A DNA stretch of 64,000 nucleotides, taken from NCBI GenBank assembly GCA_014904985.1, contig MU128927.1:287759-351758 (forward strand), in the 5' to 3' direction. The position numbers were made by a program, and so were the translations under genes. The notes below the pieces were generated by a model, which saw nothing but the letters and a program-made list of their open reading frames with translations, had not been told where the DNA came from and searched no databases. Below are positions 21,449-33,830 of the stretch, in pieces; position 1 is the stretch's first letter; the number at the start of each line of letters is the position of its first letter. The stretch is from Hydnum rufescens UP504. Its lineage: Eukaryota > Basidiomycota > Agaricomycetes > Cantharellales > Hydnaceae.

Positions 21449-24400
21449 CTATAAGTCGGAATCTTTGCTGATAAAGGTCTTTTCGATAACTCCATTGCGA
21501 AGGGTATACCCGTTGTTTTTGAACACCTTGGACCGTAAATAGCGTGCCATATCGAAGATTTCATGCTCCCTCGCCTACGTGGAGCGATACCTCACATCAA
21601 AAAGTGTCACTCTTAGCGAAACGATGACAATGATGCGTACCCTTTCTTCGAGCTCGGAAGTCTTCACTGATATCTTGGGCGGTGCCTGGCGTTTTGTAGC
21701 CTGGTAAGAACGAGCCTTTTCTTTGATGATCTGTCCCAGGAGGAATGACAATAGCTCCTCATGATCCTGCTCCAGAGTAACGTATTTTCTGAAAGCCTAC
21801 AAAGGACGCAAAATTAGTAAAGTATCATCATATGAAGCTACGGACGCCAAACTCACCCGCTCCAAGGATTTCTTAATCGACATTTTCTGCGCACTCACGA
21901 AACTACCGACGGTGACCTTGATAGCCATGTTAATATCGTCTGCCCGCACGAACTCCCGTAAATGCATCTTGGCACTGGCTTCGGCCATCCGAATCGTGCT
22001 CTCGAGATGTCGCACAGTGATAGGAAGGGAGCTCGTGGCGAGAGACTCCTTTCTCAAATGCGCGTACAGTTGCGTGAGCTTGTCAGTGTCAATGTCGTGC
22101 AGCTTTGGCTTAACCTTGTCTCGTGCATACATGATGTACTTGCGAAGTAGATCTTGAGGAATAAGCTGAACACGGCCCCTAAGTTCAGCCCGGAAAGATA
22201 AATCGTCACAACCCAAATTATTACTTACATCGGCGTCAACGGAAGTGCCGACATCCATCTCGTCCTGTTCGGGATCGAATTTTGGATGACTTCTTAGATG
22301 ACTCCCGACGACAAACTTCGCGAGTAGTTCGTCCTTGACTGGATCAACAGTATCCTTGACCACACACAGGACATCGAATCGAGACAAAATTGGCTCCGTA
22401 AGTTCGACGTTTTGCGAAAATGGTATAGTCGGGTTGTATCGACCTCGAGTAGGATTCGCCGCAGCAATTATAGCACAGCGAGCTTGAAGAGTGGTGACGA
22501 TACCTGCTTTACTGATTGAAATTGACTGTTGCTCCATCGCCTCATGAATACTGGTTCGATCCGTATCGTTCATTTTGTCGAATTCGTCAATGAGACACGT
22601 CCCCTTGTCTGCAAGTACCAGTGCGCCACCCTCGAGTGTCCATTCCTGTGTGACGGGGTCCTTTCGGACGCTCGCCGTAAGACCCACCGCGCTCGCCCCT
22701 TGACCTGTCGCAAAGACGGCGCGATGCGCCGTCTTCTCCACGTACTTCAGGAATTGTGATTTGGCGGTTCCTGGGTCCCCGAGAAGAAGAATGTTGATAT
22801 CACCACGCAGAGGATGCTTGCGATTGATATTTTTGGGTACACCACCGAAAAGTGACAGCGCGATGGCGGTTTTGATGTTATCGTGCCCATAAATTGACGG
22901 AGCGATAGATTTGATGATCCGTTTCGCCACACGTTCATCTTTAGATAGCTTACGAATTTCGCGCTCATCCTCTTCGGTGAGACGGAAAGCAGCGAAGAGA
23001 TCTTCCTTCTTGTTCACATGGTTGGCCTCGAGGACAGTGGAGAAGACAGGGAACCCGTTTTTAGCATTGAGCGACGCGTCGAAATTGTTTCGATAGATTC
23101 CAGTGATTTCCTAGAATGGTTATGGTCGTTAAGTGAGATCATCCAAGAATATTTTAGGGTCGTACAATCTCCTCGCCAGGTTTTGCAGAATCGATGAGAT
23201 CCCAAAGAAGAATGACTTCGCGGTGTCGTGGAAGACGACCAGCGGGAACGGACCCGGGCGCTTCCTGCAACGTCATCTTCTGATAATTTCGATATACAGT
23301 CTTGTTTGAAATAAAAGGCATCGATAAGTGAAAAGCTGAGCCTGAAAAGGTACGATTGGATATACCTGTTCCGAATTCACAGTAAATGGTCCCTTGGCCT
23401 CGCAGTTTGGACAGATACTAATCTTGACTTCCTTGTGCGTGTCCTGGTAGAACGGACCCAGAACAGCCCCGCATCTTCCGCAATCAAACTTAATGTATTT
23501 AAGCTGAGGGAAGATACCAGTACGACGCGTGACGACCCCAGATACGCGCACCAGAGAGTTGAGATGATTGCGGCGAAGGTCACGCAATGAGGCTACTATG
23601 GGCAGGTCGGTGACCCGAACATGGATCTCGGAGTGAATACGTTCGTATGATGGGTAATATAACAGGATAGTTTCGAGGGCGATCTCGTCGAAGATTTGGA
23701 GTATATCCGCAGGATTATTTCCTAAAAAATAGGCAAGGATGGGCTTGGCATCCGTGAGCTGGGCATATGACACTTCGAGGGATTCCGAATTGACTGAATA
23801 GCAGGTGTATGGTCAAGGCCTGCTTGAGGGTCTGCTATAGAAGAAGGAACATACTTTCTCCGAGTGTCTTTATGCGTTCACCGTACACACTGGTCCCATT
23901 TTCGTCGACATACGTAACGAGAAAGTGCCGAAATTGCTTTCCAATGGTTTTTCGGACACGAGGCATGGCGATCCATTCTGCCAGAGAATTTGCCTTGATT
24001 TCGGCAAGTTCTTCAGCGGGTAGATCATCGTCGTCATCGACACCCTCCGCGTCGTCAATATCTCGCCGTTCATCGTAGTGTTTCCGGGTCCGTAACTTGA
24101 CACCCGTCGGGACGATTCCCCGCACGCCACTCTCAACCTCGTCCTCCTCGTCTTCATCATCCTCGATGAATCCCAGACGACGGCGACGTGCAGCGGCACG
24201 GGAACCTTTCCCACGTCCTCTCCCAGAAGCATCACGACGAGCCATCTCCGCTTCAGCTGCGCGTCTTTGCCCTACCGTCAGGTCCTCATACTCGCCCTCA
24301 TCATCAAGGTCAGGACCAGCATAGGTCTCGTTCAGTCCAAAGACCTCTTCTTCATCCCTAGCGACGTGGGTCTTGCATACATAAATGGGGCTTTGCGGTA

Positions 24401-24726
24401 TGTACCAACACGACTCACTCTACAAAATTATCACCAAAGAGGTCTTCGCCCTCGTCGTCATCGTCAGCCTCCGGAGCAAGATCTCTCGGGATTTCCGCAT
24501 CCACATCCTGGGAGAGGTCATCATCAAGGTCAGAGAATACAACAGGTGGCGAAGACGGAGGCAACGTCGAATCTGGGGATGAATTTCGATCTGCTCGCGC
24601 TGCGCCCGCTGCCGGCCTAGCGCCTCTTGGAGTGGTGCCTCCATTGGGTGCGGAAGGGGATCTGCCACGTTTTCTCACGCGTCTGGTAGGAGGGGTGGCT
24701 GAGGGAGAGAGACCTGGAGAGCTCAT
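21449..24726 (-). CDS. MCM2: MCM2, subunit of the replicative helicase
   Basis: Mcm2 is one of six AAA+ subunits of the MCM2-7 helicase and the main Cdc7-Dbf4 substrate. The gene begins at an ATG at 24724-24726 with a basic then acidic tail ([22 protein letters not shown]) and continues [13 protein letters not shown]...[13 protein letters not shown] zinc finger CGRCG...CPNCE lies near 23400-23500. The AAA+ core has Walker [10 protein letters not shown], Walker [11 protein letters not shown] and the arginine finger SRFD. The C-terminus [11 protein letters not shown] | [13 protein letters not shown]...GVIEKTF is Mcm2-type, split by the last intron, with stop at 21449-21451. At least eight short introns are visible; I did not fix every junction. 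Summed exons give roughly 900 residues, the family norm. PCK1 lies 185 bp upstream on the same strand. Confidence 0.95.
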
Positions 24727-24743
24727 CGTAGTTTAGGAATCAG

Positions 24744-24787
24744 ACGCGTTCGCGTATCGGGGTTTCGCTCTAACTCCGGATACGCGA
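24744..24787. promoter_or_regulatory. Candidate MCB-like (MBF) sites upstream of MCM2
   Basis: ACGCGT at 24744-24749 runs straight into TCGCGT, and ACGCGA lies near 24781-24786, all within 60 bp upstream of the MCM2 ATG. ACGCGT is the core bound by MBF, which drives G1/S replication genes in fungi. The hexamer also occurs by chance elsewhere in this CpG-rich half, so only the clustering is informative. CDC6 and DBF4 have no such cluster close to their starts. Confidence 0.35.
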
Positions 24788-24911
24788 CAACCACTTCACT
24801 TGGTGCACTCGCTATTAGTACTAGTGGGATTAGAATTACATAGGTAATACACTAGATACAGATACTAATCGCCCAAACATCCCAGAAAAAAGATGATGGC
24901 GACAACGAAGG

Positions 24912-27051
24912 TCATACATCTGGTTCAGCATCCCGTACTTCCCGGGGAATTTCATGTTCAAACATTTTGAACGCCCGCTTGAACATCTTCGCCAGCTTAA
25001 TGCGCTCCCTCTCGAATGCATCCTCGTCCGCCCATGCCCGACTTGGATCAAGGATCTCACTCGGTATCCCGGGTACAGCCCTTGGTATCCGAAGCTTGAA
25101 GACATCATATGTAGACCAACCCGGGTTGTCGTTGGGAGAATCGACAAGACCGCCATTGTGAATGGCATTGATAATTGTACGTGTGTATTCAAGTGGGATA
25201 CGAGAGCCCGTGCCGTACTTCCCGCCTGTCCACCCGGTGTTGACAAGCCAGCAGGAGCTGTTGTGCGTTTTCATACGTTCGGCCATCATTGTCCCGTAGC
25301 GACTTGGCTGTGATGGCTCATTAGAAATACCACCTTAGTAACTTGCAAAGAAAGGACATACATGAAGAACAATGAAAGGTGCACTGTAACATGTTGAGAA
25401 TGTCGGTATAGGCTCGGAGACACCATCTTCAGTCCCGGGGACTTTTCTGGGAAGAGAGCGCACTACTAAGCAAAGTGAGCCATGCATCATTACAGATGGA
25501 CTCACGATGTATAGCCCGCCAAGAAGTGATAGCTCGCCTGCTCAGGAGTGAGTTTACTGACAGGAGGCAAGACACCGTACCCATCGCAAGTAAGCATGAT
25601 AATGTTCGCCGGATGATTTGAGCTCATGCACGGGATCTTGGCATCGGGGATAAAGTCTATAGGGTAAGCACAACGAGTGTTTTCCGTTATAGATATATCA
25701 TCGAAGTCGGCTACCCGATCCACTGGGTCATATACCACGTTCTCGAGAATGGCACCGAACCTCACTGCATTGAATATGTCGGGCTCCTTTGAGGGCGAGA
25801 GATTTGCGCATTTGGCATAACAGCCTCCTTCGATGTTGAAGATCCCGTCATCGGACCATACATGCTCGTCGTCTCCGATTAATCGTCGTTTGGGGTCCGC
25901 GGATAATGTACTGGACGAGTTACATGAGCTCTGCAGGACAAAGGATCTTTTTCTGTGTAATCTTACGTTTTGCCAGTGCCAGAGAGGCCGAAGAAGAGAG
26001 TTACATCTTCCCTCTCGCCGACATTCGCCGCGGCGTGGAGCGATAGTTGCCCAAACTTGATGGGTTGCAAATAATGCTTAAAATCGCAGACTTCAGTCGT
26101 CTTGCAGCACCGACATATCCAGGCAACATACCATGACAGTGAACACGCCCTTCTTCATCTCTCCCGCTGGTGGGAAGAATCAGGGAATGACATCATAAGG
26201 CATATATGAAGTTGTCGTACCATATTCTGTTCCGAGAATCACCATTTCCATACGTTTGAAGTTTATCCCAACCGAAGTCTGAGAGGTCATACCATTTGTG
26301 AACCGATTCGCAGGAAATTGGCCGGCATTGTAAATGGTGAAGTCCGGGTCGCCAAAGTTCTCCAGCTCCTCCCTTGTCGGTCGGATGAGCATGTTGTTCA
26401 TAAAGAGGGCATGGTATGCGCGAGCACAGACTACGCGGACTTTGATCCGATATTTGGGGTCCCACTACAATAGGTGCGGGGTTCCATGAGACTGCGCAAA
26501 TGCGTAATGGAAACGATTGATCTCACCCCAGCAAAGCCATCGAAGACGTAGACAGTATCACGGGTGTTTAGGTAGTCAATGGCCCGTTCTCGGTTGATCT
26601 CGAAAGTGTGCTCGTCCATTTTGATGTTTACAGGGCCCCACCAGATGTCATTCTTGGAGGTTTCCTCGTAGACGATGCGTTTATCTTTAGGACTGCGCCC
26701 CGTCTTATTGCCGCTAAAGTTCTGGAGCCCAGGTAATGGGTAAAACTGGATGGAGAACGAGAGATTGAATGGGCCGCACGATGAGAGCTCCGTTTGAGCT
26801 GATGACCGCCCCTTCATTCTGGACTGCCTCCTCGTAGAGGCGGGCAGTAGGTGCGTTCCGCCGTATGGTCACGGCATCCATGTTGAATCCTGCCTGGCTG
26901 AAAAAAGCGAGTTCCTGGCCCATTACTAGAGGAAAAGGGTCAGGGGAAATAGTTGACGAGGGACAGAGTCCGTACGAGAATTATCATAGGCATCGTAATG
27001 GGTGCCGTATTGAGCATAAGGTGTAACATGGGGGGATATATGTGAAGGCAT
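24912..27051 (-). CDS. PCK1: ATP-dependent phosphoenolpyruvate carboxykinase
   Basis: The enzyme converts oxaloacetate plus ATP to PEP and CO2, the committed step of gluconeogenesis, in the cytosol. From ATG at 27049-27051 the frame gives [16 protein letters not shown], then [24 protein letters not shown]-type kinase context, and [22 protein letters not shown] is followed after an intron by [17 protein letters not shown]. The P-loop [10 protein letters not shown] | TLSADP is split by an intron, and [12 protein letters not shown] is the kinase-2/metal motif. The C-terminal part has [18 protein letters not shown] and ends before TGA at 24912. The motifs identify the ATP-type enzyme, not the GTP-type. 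About eight introns are visible; the total is near the usual 540-550 residues. An upstream intron after codon 25 is assumed. No unusual change was noticed. Confidence 0.94.
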
Positions 27052-28594
27052 GGTGGGCTAGATCATCGGTTGGGCTTCAGCGACAATAATAGGGGAAAGA
27101 GGATGCAGAGGAGACACCAACAGGGACCGGGCACTGGCCCGGAGAAAATGAGGCCGCTGAGCGAGCGTGAGGAATCTGAAGGAGTAGGCCCGGATGAGGG
27201 GAGCGGATGAAAGAGGGTTGTAGTCGGAACCTGAACGGAGGCACACGAGCGATACGAATTTGTGCCAGATTGTCGAATTTCTCTACAATCTTTCTCCTGG
27301 GCGAACCTTACTACTGAGGAGTTGGTGGAGTTGACAGTGAGTGTGTGCGTGTGGGCGAGGTAACTGTTGCACGGAAACACTTGTAAGTAGTCACAACGCG
27401 TAGAATTCGTTTTCCCAATCTTTGCCTTGAATTGTTTGGGGTATTGATTCAAGGCTGAAGCTGCCTACATCATGCTAGATCATCTATCGTACCTGTCTTC
27501 CTCTCCGGCAGAGGTGGTTTTTTTGTGACTCAGTAACCTAGTTCGATGTGCTTGAATGAACTACGGGTAAAGCCAGGTACCATAAACAACATCACTGACA
27601 CAACGGGCACCTAGATGATACCATCCGGTCGTACTGATCTTGCTATCTCCATCACTCCCTGCACGAGAACGTCTCTGGGTCGAAGCGCCCAAATGGCCCA
27701 TGGTATATCCGGAGCCACTAATGTATTCCCCGGACCCTGGCCGTCACTGTTAGGAAAATATGCCCTATCCTAACGATGATCCCACTGAGCACTTGTAAAT
27801 CTGGCTGTTCGAGCGTGGTTTCCTGAGGTAGGAGGAGGAGGAGGAATTCTAGTTTATATACCGCAGTAGGCTCCCGAGGGGCCAAGAGCGGTCCAAATAC
27901 ATGACAAGTCAGTACCTGAGAGTTAATCTAATGTTTTGATTGGAGTATTGTGTAGGGGGTGAGCGGAGGGGTGTGGATTCGACAGTGTGCAGGTGTGATC
28001 TGAGATGGGTGAGACGACGAGAGAGAGCCATGGGAACATATTAAAAAGGGACAGGCATATAAAGATTTAATCGAAGTGAAACAGCACGCCTGGTGGGATG
28101 CCAGGTTGTTCGCACATACGGCCATAATGGTGACGAAAAAGGAGGTCTATAATATAAGCGTCGGCGGGCAGCTGCCCAGGGCAAGGCAAAATCTTCAGCC
28201 CCCTTTTGTGCATGCCCCATTATAGAAATGAGGGTCTCGCCCAAATGCGCAAGCAATGTGTTCGAAGGAAGAAAGAGCTTCGGGCACGGAGCATTATGTT
28301 GGGAATGTTGAAATGAGACTCTTTGGGCTATAGGCTAGTTTGGTGAGTTTGACATCCAAGCACTCATCAGGCTGTTGTCCTCCAATCACCTTCGGAGATC
28401 TCCCTTTGTGTCCTGATACCCCCTCCTACGCACACTCCACCTCACCTTGCACACAACACCTACCTCGACTTTCCTACGCCCATGCGAGTTCTACACCTCC
28501 TCGCAACGCAACACCACATACCTGCGTGCCTACGCCCCTTTCGCGTGCGCCGAACTATCCCTCCTCAGGAACTGGACACCTGGAAATCGACATC
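27052..28594. other. PCK1 upstream region and spacer
   Basis: No ORF with recognisable motifs. A GGAGGAGGAGGAGGAA run lies at 27830-27846. Short ORFs on both strands (for example 27063-27452) look random. Ordinary spacer. Confidence 0.45.
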
Positions 28595-28860
28595 GCCCTT
28601 GTGAGTTGACCCCCCGCCTCGGAGTGACTCCCCCCCCTTGTGGATTGACCCCCCACCTGCGATTGACTCCCCACGCCTTTGTGGTTGAGCCCCCCCTCGC
28701 TGAATTGACCCTCTCGTAGCCACCTCGTGAGTTGACGCCCCCGCCTGTGGTAGCCCGCTGTGAGCCCCCCCCCTCGTGAGTTGCTTCTCTGGCCACGAGT
28801 TGAACACCCCCAACCGTTGAACCGAGTTTGTGTGTTGACCCCCCGTCGATATCTGGACGT
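28595..28860. repeat. Degenerate C-rich tandem repeat
   Basis: Imperfect units of about 20-30 bp of the type GTGAGTTGACCCCCCGCCTC recur with C runs of 5-9. GAGTTGA, GATTGAC, GGTTGAG or GAATTGACC precede each C run. On the opposite strand this gives overlapping Gly/Arg-rich ORFs (28530-28881) that are by-products. The G-rich minus strand could form G-quadruplexes. Confidence 0.7.
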
Positions 28861-31100
28861 GATGAGGAGCAGATGGCTCATAAAGAGGGTAGATAGTGAG
28901 TATTATCCTTTTGTTTGAGTGTTCTTGGTACCGGCAATGTGCTTATCATTCATGCTTGGGTCTCAGGCAACTCTAAGGTCAGAGCGATCACCCTCCGCTC
29001 TCGCTCTTCTCACTTTTCGTTCCCAATTCTCTCTCTCGCTCCCGTTCTCGTCTCGCTCTCTTTCTTTGCCTGCGCTGCCATTCTCATCTCGCTCCACTCT
29101 CATCCTCAGCCCGTTTTTGCCTCGCAACCCATTCTCGGTATCACCCATCTCCGCGAAATGAGCACCGCTCCCTGCGATATCGCACCCACTCCCCTCGTTC
29201 ATCCACCCGCTCCCCCGATAATCGCACACACTCCCATACTCGCTCTCGCTTGCGCTCGATCTCGCTTCGGGCATCGTTCTGATCCCCTCACGCCCCGCTC
29301 CCTGTTCTCATCTCCATTTCTCAAACATTGGACTCGAACTGAATCCCCTTGGTCCATATGCGTGATCCTCGCGATTCATGGGTACAGGGACCGTTACAGG
29401 GGTCCCAATCGCCTTCCACATCCTAGGGGTCTCAAGCACATTGTATTGGCTGACCCACACCACGCTGGCTTTTCAACTTCCATGAGCGCGTTATGGTGTT
29501 CGATGCTGTTGTACAGAGGGGGAGAGGCCATTGGTTGCAGAATTCTGCCTGATCATAGTGAGGCGGAGCTCGGGCAGGGAAGGGAGGGTTATCAAGCAGC
29601 AAGGTGGTCCTTTTGGGATCGGGCGTCTTCAAGGTCATGAGTGGTCTATGCTGTGCCATCCTGCTGGCCGGGTTCAGTCTTGGGCAGTGCAGTTAGTGGG
29701 GTCCGCCGCTAATGTCTTGGTGCCTAGAAAGTGCAGCCAGGCAACACCATACGAACCCATTATAATTGTCGTTTGCTCAATGCACTTAGTGGACGCCCCT
29801 AAGTTCTGATGCCTCAGCCACAGGCGGCGGTGTCGGGGATGCTTACTCCCCATCCAGTGGGCCATTGGGCCATCATCTCTCTGGGCCCTGTTCCAGGAAG
29901 GCTTCCAAACACCTGATGTATGGCTGGCTCTGGACCACAGGTGATTGCAGCTCGCACGGAATGCACGAAGGGCAAGTTTCGATTCGGCTTCTGTTCAAAC
30001 GGAGCCGCCCATGCAATGAGCTGAAGGTTATGGAGGGATGGGCTGCAACTCGTGGCGGCCGAGGTCACCTGTCAAATTGATGCTTTGCATGCGCGTCTGA
30101 GCATACACTGGTTGAGGGATTTAGAATATAATCGATCAGTATAATCTGCTTACAGCCAGCAGGAACTGGACAATCTTTTGGCGATAGCCCTCCTTTGATT
30201 AAGGACAAAGATTCTAGGTCTCGATATGGGAGTACTTCCTCAACTATGACCAGTATCCGCCAACATTGGTCGTTAATACCTAGGGACAGCGCTTACATCG
30301 CCTCCAAGTCGTCAATTTGACACTGCGTGGTTTGGTTGCCGGCTCGCCAATTGCCATCCAAACTGTTGATTCATTTCGTCGAATGGAGATGATGATCCGT
30401 GCCCATAGCAATCAGTGATGAGTGTTGGTTCGTGGCAACTGATGTGGGCTACCTCGGGGCTGTTGATGCCATTATTCGTCAGATCTGTCGGTTGGTAAAT
30501 GAGGGTCGCAGACCACTTGGGCACCCAATCTACTTCCAGATGAATCCTTTGGTTTGCGAAGTCTCCCTCTGTTGGTGTATCAAATTGGATTTGAACTTGA
30601 GCACCCCGAATACTCCAAAGCCGCTGAGTCCTTGGCCTCATAATTTTCGTCTTCTCCATGTTCTTTTCCTTTGTGTATTCATAATAAAGTAAATAATACA
30701 TTACGGTGTAAAGTTTATTCCTATACAGTTGCAATGCTATTCGCATCTGCCAGGTGTCGAGTCGTCGAACACTTACACGCCCACATAGTGAAAAGTACTC
30801 AGCCTTGCGTTGGAGTGCTTTTTAGGCTACGTGCTTGATCCGTTACTGTGCTTATTTGTTGGCCCAGTAAAGTGATATCGTTCGTTCTCTTGTCTGTTCT
30901 CTCGTCCGCCATTCTTTGTCTCCGCTTCTCTGTCTCCATAACTGCAGCTTTTGTTCGATGGCGACTGTACATCTACCTTGCGTACTTGTATTTAGCCTGT
31001 AGGACTTCTTCCCCCAAGTCACAATATCTTTGCGTAGCTGTGATTCAGGCTTTTTAAGCTCCCTACAATTTATTACAGTTGCTGTTAATACTCGCAGCTA
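28861..31100. other. Gene-poor stretch with low-complexity ORFs
   Basis: A 241-codon frame at 28915-29640 begins in CTCTCGCTC-rich low-complexity DNA and has no motif. A minus-strand frame at 30312-30746 (144 codons) is also unrecognised. I do not call genes here. The piece 29690-29815 contains a weak internal repeat (TTAGTGGGGTCCGCC and TTAGTGGACGCCCC). Confidence 0.4.
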
Positions 31101-33600
31101 CTGCTTAATCATGATGAATGGCCGGCGACTTGCTCGAACCCTACGCTCATTACCGAGTCACCAGAACCTGAAGTCTCCCGAAGCTCTCCACCCTTCGCTC
31201 TCATCATTCTAATACCAGAAGTACCAAGGCCTTGTGCTTCTAAATCTTGCACCAAAGCTCCACCAAGATCGGCCCCAAGTCTAGAGTCCCTCAAAAAACA
31301 CGCTCTATTGATCCCCCCGAGACCTCTTCCGAGTCCGACGAAGAAGATGCAGACCGGCCTACTACATTGAAAGATCCCAAGTCTCGCGCCAGGATTGGGA
31401 GCTGGGCCTGTGGTGCCTCAGGGGAATCCAGTGTCTCTCAGGGTGCCGGGGATGATACCCAATCTCGTGATGGAGCTGATGATGATGCAACTCGGCGACC
31501 GTCGCGTCTTGTCGTCGAAATTGATTCGCGGTTGACTCGTCTTCGAATCGAACTCACATGTATCTGTGGGGCAGCAAGGTACTCCTCATCAGTCAAGGTA
31601 TGTCTCTGTCCCTCCAGCGTCGGGCCAAGTCCCAGAGCACACCAAGCGCATGGCTTTTCACCTCCACCCTCATCCTCTCGTACATCACCTTCCCCTCTGT
31701 TTGCTTCCTCAGTCCCCCCTCCGCCCTCATTCTCATCGCCATGTTTGGACACTCAGACTGCTCTCAACAATACTCGTAACATGGATCCCATCATGTTGAT
31801 ATAATGAGGGCATGCACCTTGTTGTGGGGTTCAGTGCGAACAGGTAGCCTGGGCTCAAAACCGATGTATCGAGTCCTTGCAACTGTGATGCAAAGGCAAA
31901 AGAGTGGAACGAAGTCCTGAATCCGTTAGGCGCATTGCCTTGGCGGCAGCCCCGTCGAAATTCCAGCCAAAATGGAAATGTGTGGAATGCCTTCCAGTCT
32001 TCGTATCGCCAGTCAAATCCAAACCTCGATTCTTCAGGTATGCCTACCCACATTTACATGGCCATTCTTGCGCTGACAATCTTATATGCAGTCTCTGCCT
32101 CTGAATACACAAGTAATGTGGTTCGGCCGGCATACCTTAAGCTTATCGAGTCTTTTGGGAGGCGAGGACTCTGATACTTGGGCAGCAGAAGCCACAAGGC
32201 TCATCGCGGAACATGATGGTGTGAAGGCTGCTGCTGGCAAAACAGATTGTGCAGTCAGGAGGGGGAATATTGCTCGGATTATGTCTGCTCAGAAGGAAAA
32301 ATGGACACATGATATGCAATGGCTTGACCATGGATGTGCATGCGATGTTTATTATGGTTAGCAGTAACGCTGCATCCCCTGCTGCTCATGCGCAACATGA
32401 ATGCCACCGGGATCTATCGGATGTCCGAATGTTTAATGCCAAATTCTCGATGGCTGCCGAGATTTCTGATATAATTGTTTCATTTTTCGAAATGTTCTCA
32501 GCACGAGGCATTGCACGAGTTTATGGCTGAGGAGTCCCAGAAGAAGAGAGCATTTGATCTCAGCAACGTCTACAAGACCCGGACAGCTGTCAAGGGCATG
32601 CTTGCTGCCTATTCAGGCCATATGTGGAATTTTCAGTCTTCCCATGGACGAACTTAGTGAAGATTCTAATCGAGCACAAGCTCGTACTCAGGAATTTTTT
32701 GCCCAATGCCCAGTTTCCAAACTTCGGTTCTGAGTATAGTGATCACTATGGAATGTCACATTGGAAGGCCTTATATTTCGCGCTTCAGGATACCAATCCT
32801 GAGAGGAAGGTTACACTCAGCAGCCTTGATGATTGGCCAAGAGGGGATGCATCGGATATCCCGTTGATTGTTGATCACAATGGGACGTGATACTATTGCT
32901 GAAGGGGCTAGGGATGCTGCCTCCAAGAAGGTCGCTGGAGGGAGCTCGGTGTGGTGCTAAGCGAAGGAATGCCGGTGATAGTCTCGTTGACGTGGGGTGA
33001 CAAGAAGATATGAAGAGTTGTCATCAGATCTAAGGAAGGGGACCAAGAGGCCAAAGGAAAGCAGAAGTCGACACCGCTCTCTAGTGCCTATATCAACAGC
33101 GAAAGTGACAATGCTGTAGAGAGTGACCCCTCTGGGCCTCCGAGGTACATCTTGGAAATGAACTGCAACCACAACCAAAGCCCCGCCTCGTTTTCCAACT
33201 CACAAGCCTCTCCCTCTGTCTCTGTGTCACCTCAGCCCCTCCGCCTCCACTGATTGACCTCCAAGGACGACTGGAGAGGAGTGGACTTGTCATATTCGAT
33301 CCCGCCTCGTTTGATAATACCTTCAATGCATATCCTGATCCTGAATGGAACCATGGACCGCAATGCCGACATGATTCCGCTCCATCAGACTTCTACCCTA
33401 CAACACGGTGATTATCCTGGAACTGCACAACCTGATGACCTATTGGGTTTTCAATGGGCACCAACAAGGACATGCGGAGATTGGCATGCATGATTTTGGA
33501 GGTCCCAGTACCATGTCGGATGGTCTCAACTATGAGAATGGGGTTGCACGTAATTCTATGGATGTTACCTGGGGACTTGACAGCCTTGGATTACTTACAT
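31100..33600 (+). pseudogene. Fragmented coding-like region of unknown family
   Basis: A series of plus-strand pieces in changing frames look protein-like: an acidic segment (SSESDEEDADRPTTLKDP, about 31300), WAAEATRLIAEHDGVKAAAG (about 32190), EALHEFMAEESQKKRAFDLS (about 32510), PMDELSEDSNRAQARTQEFF (about 32650), YGMSHWKALYFALQD (about 32750) and LIDLQGRLERSGLVIFDP (about 33260). Some joins could be introns, others look like frameshifts. I cannot name the family. A transposon-derived or lineage-specific gene is possible. The assembly gap just to the right may cut it. Confidence 0.3.
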
Positions 33601-33627
33601 CATTTCAACAGTGTTGACTTAGTAGTG

Positions 33628-33652
33628 NNNNNNNNNNNNNNNNNNNNNNNNN
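33628..33652. other. Assembly gap (25 N)
   Basis: Twenty-five consecutive N. A round small number suggests a scaffold or fill gap of unknown true size, so the join between the region to the left and the LINE remnant is not proven by sequence. Confidence 0.99.
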
Positions 33653-33830
33653 TGAATGCTGACAGGGGGCGAACACTCATAGGAGTGGTGGCAGACGGTC
33701 CCTTCAGTCGTGGAGGTGAGAGAAAAACGGTAGGAGAGAAAGGTGAACAGTTCCATCCCAATATTGTGTCTAGTGCTTCAGCGATACCCATATATCTTGG
33801 GAGGTGGGCAGATGTTAGGATAGTGTGGGT

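Noticed and set aside
22529..24324. Plus-strand ORFs opposite MCM2
   Set aside because: They are shadows of the MCM2 exons, rich in Arg/Ser from antisense of acidic codons.
28915..29640. A 241-codon plus-strand ORF
   Set aside because: It begins in CTCTCGCTC low-complexity DNA, has no domain and no splice context.
30312..30746. 144-codon minus-strand ORF as a gene
   Set aside because: No domain, no plausible introns, and it lies in a region of decayed sequence.
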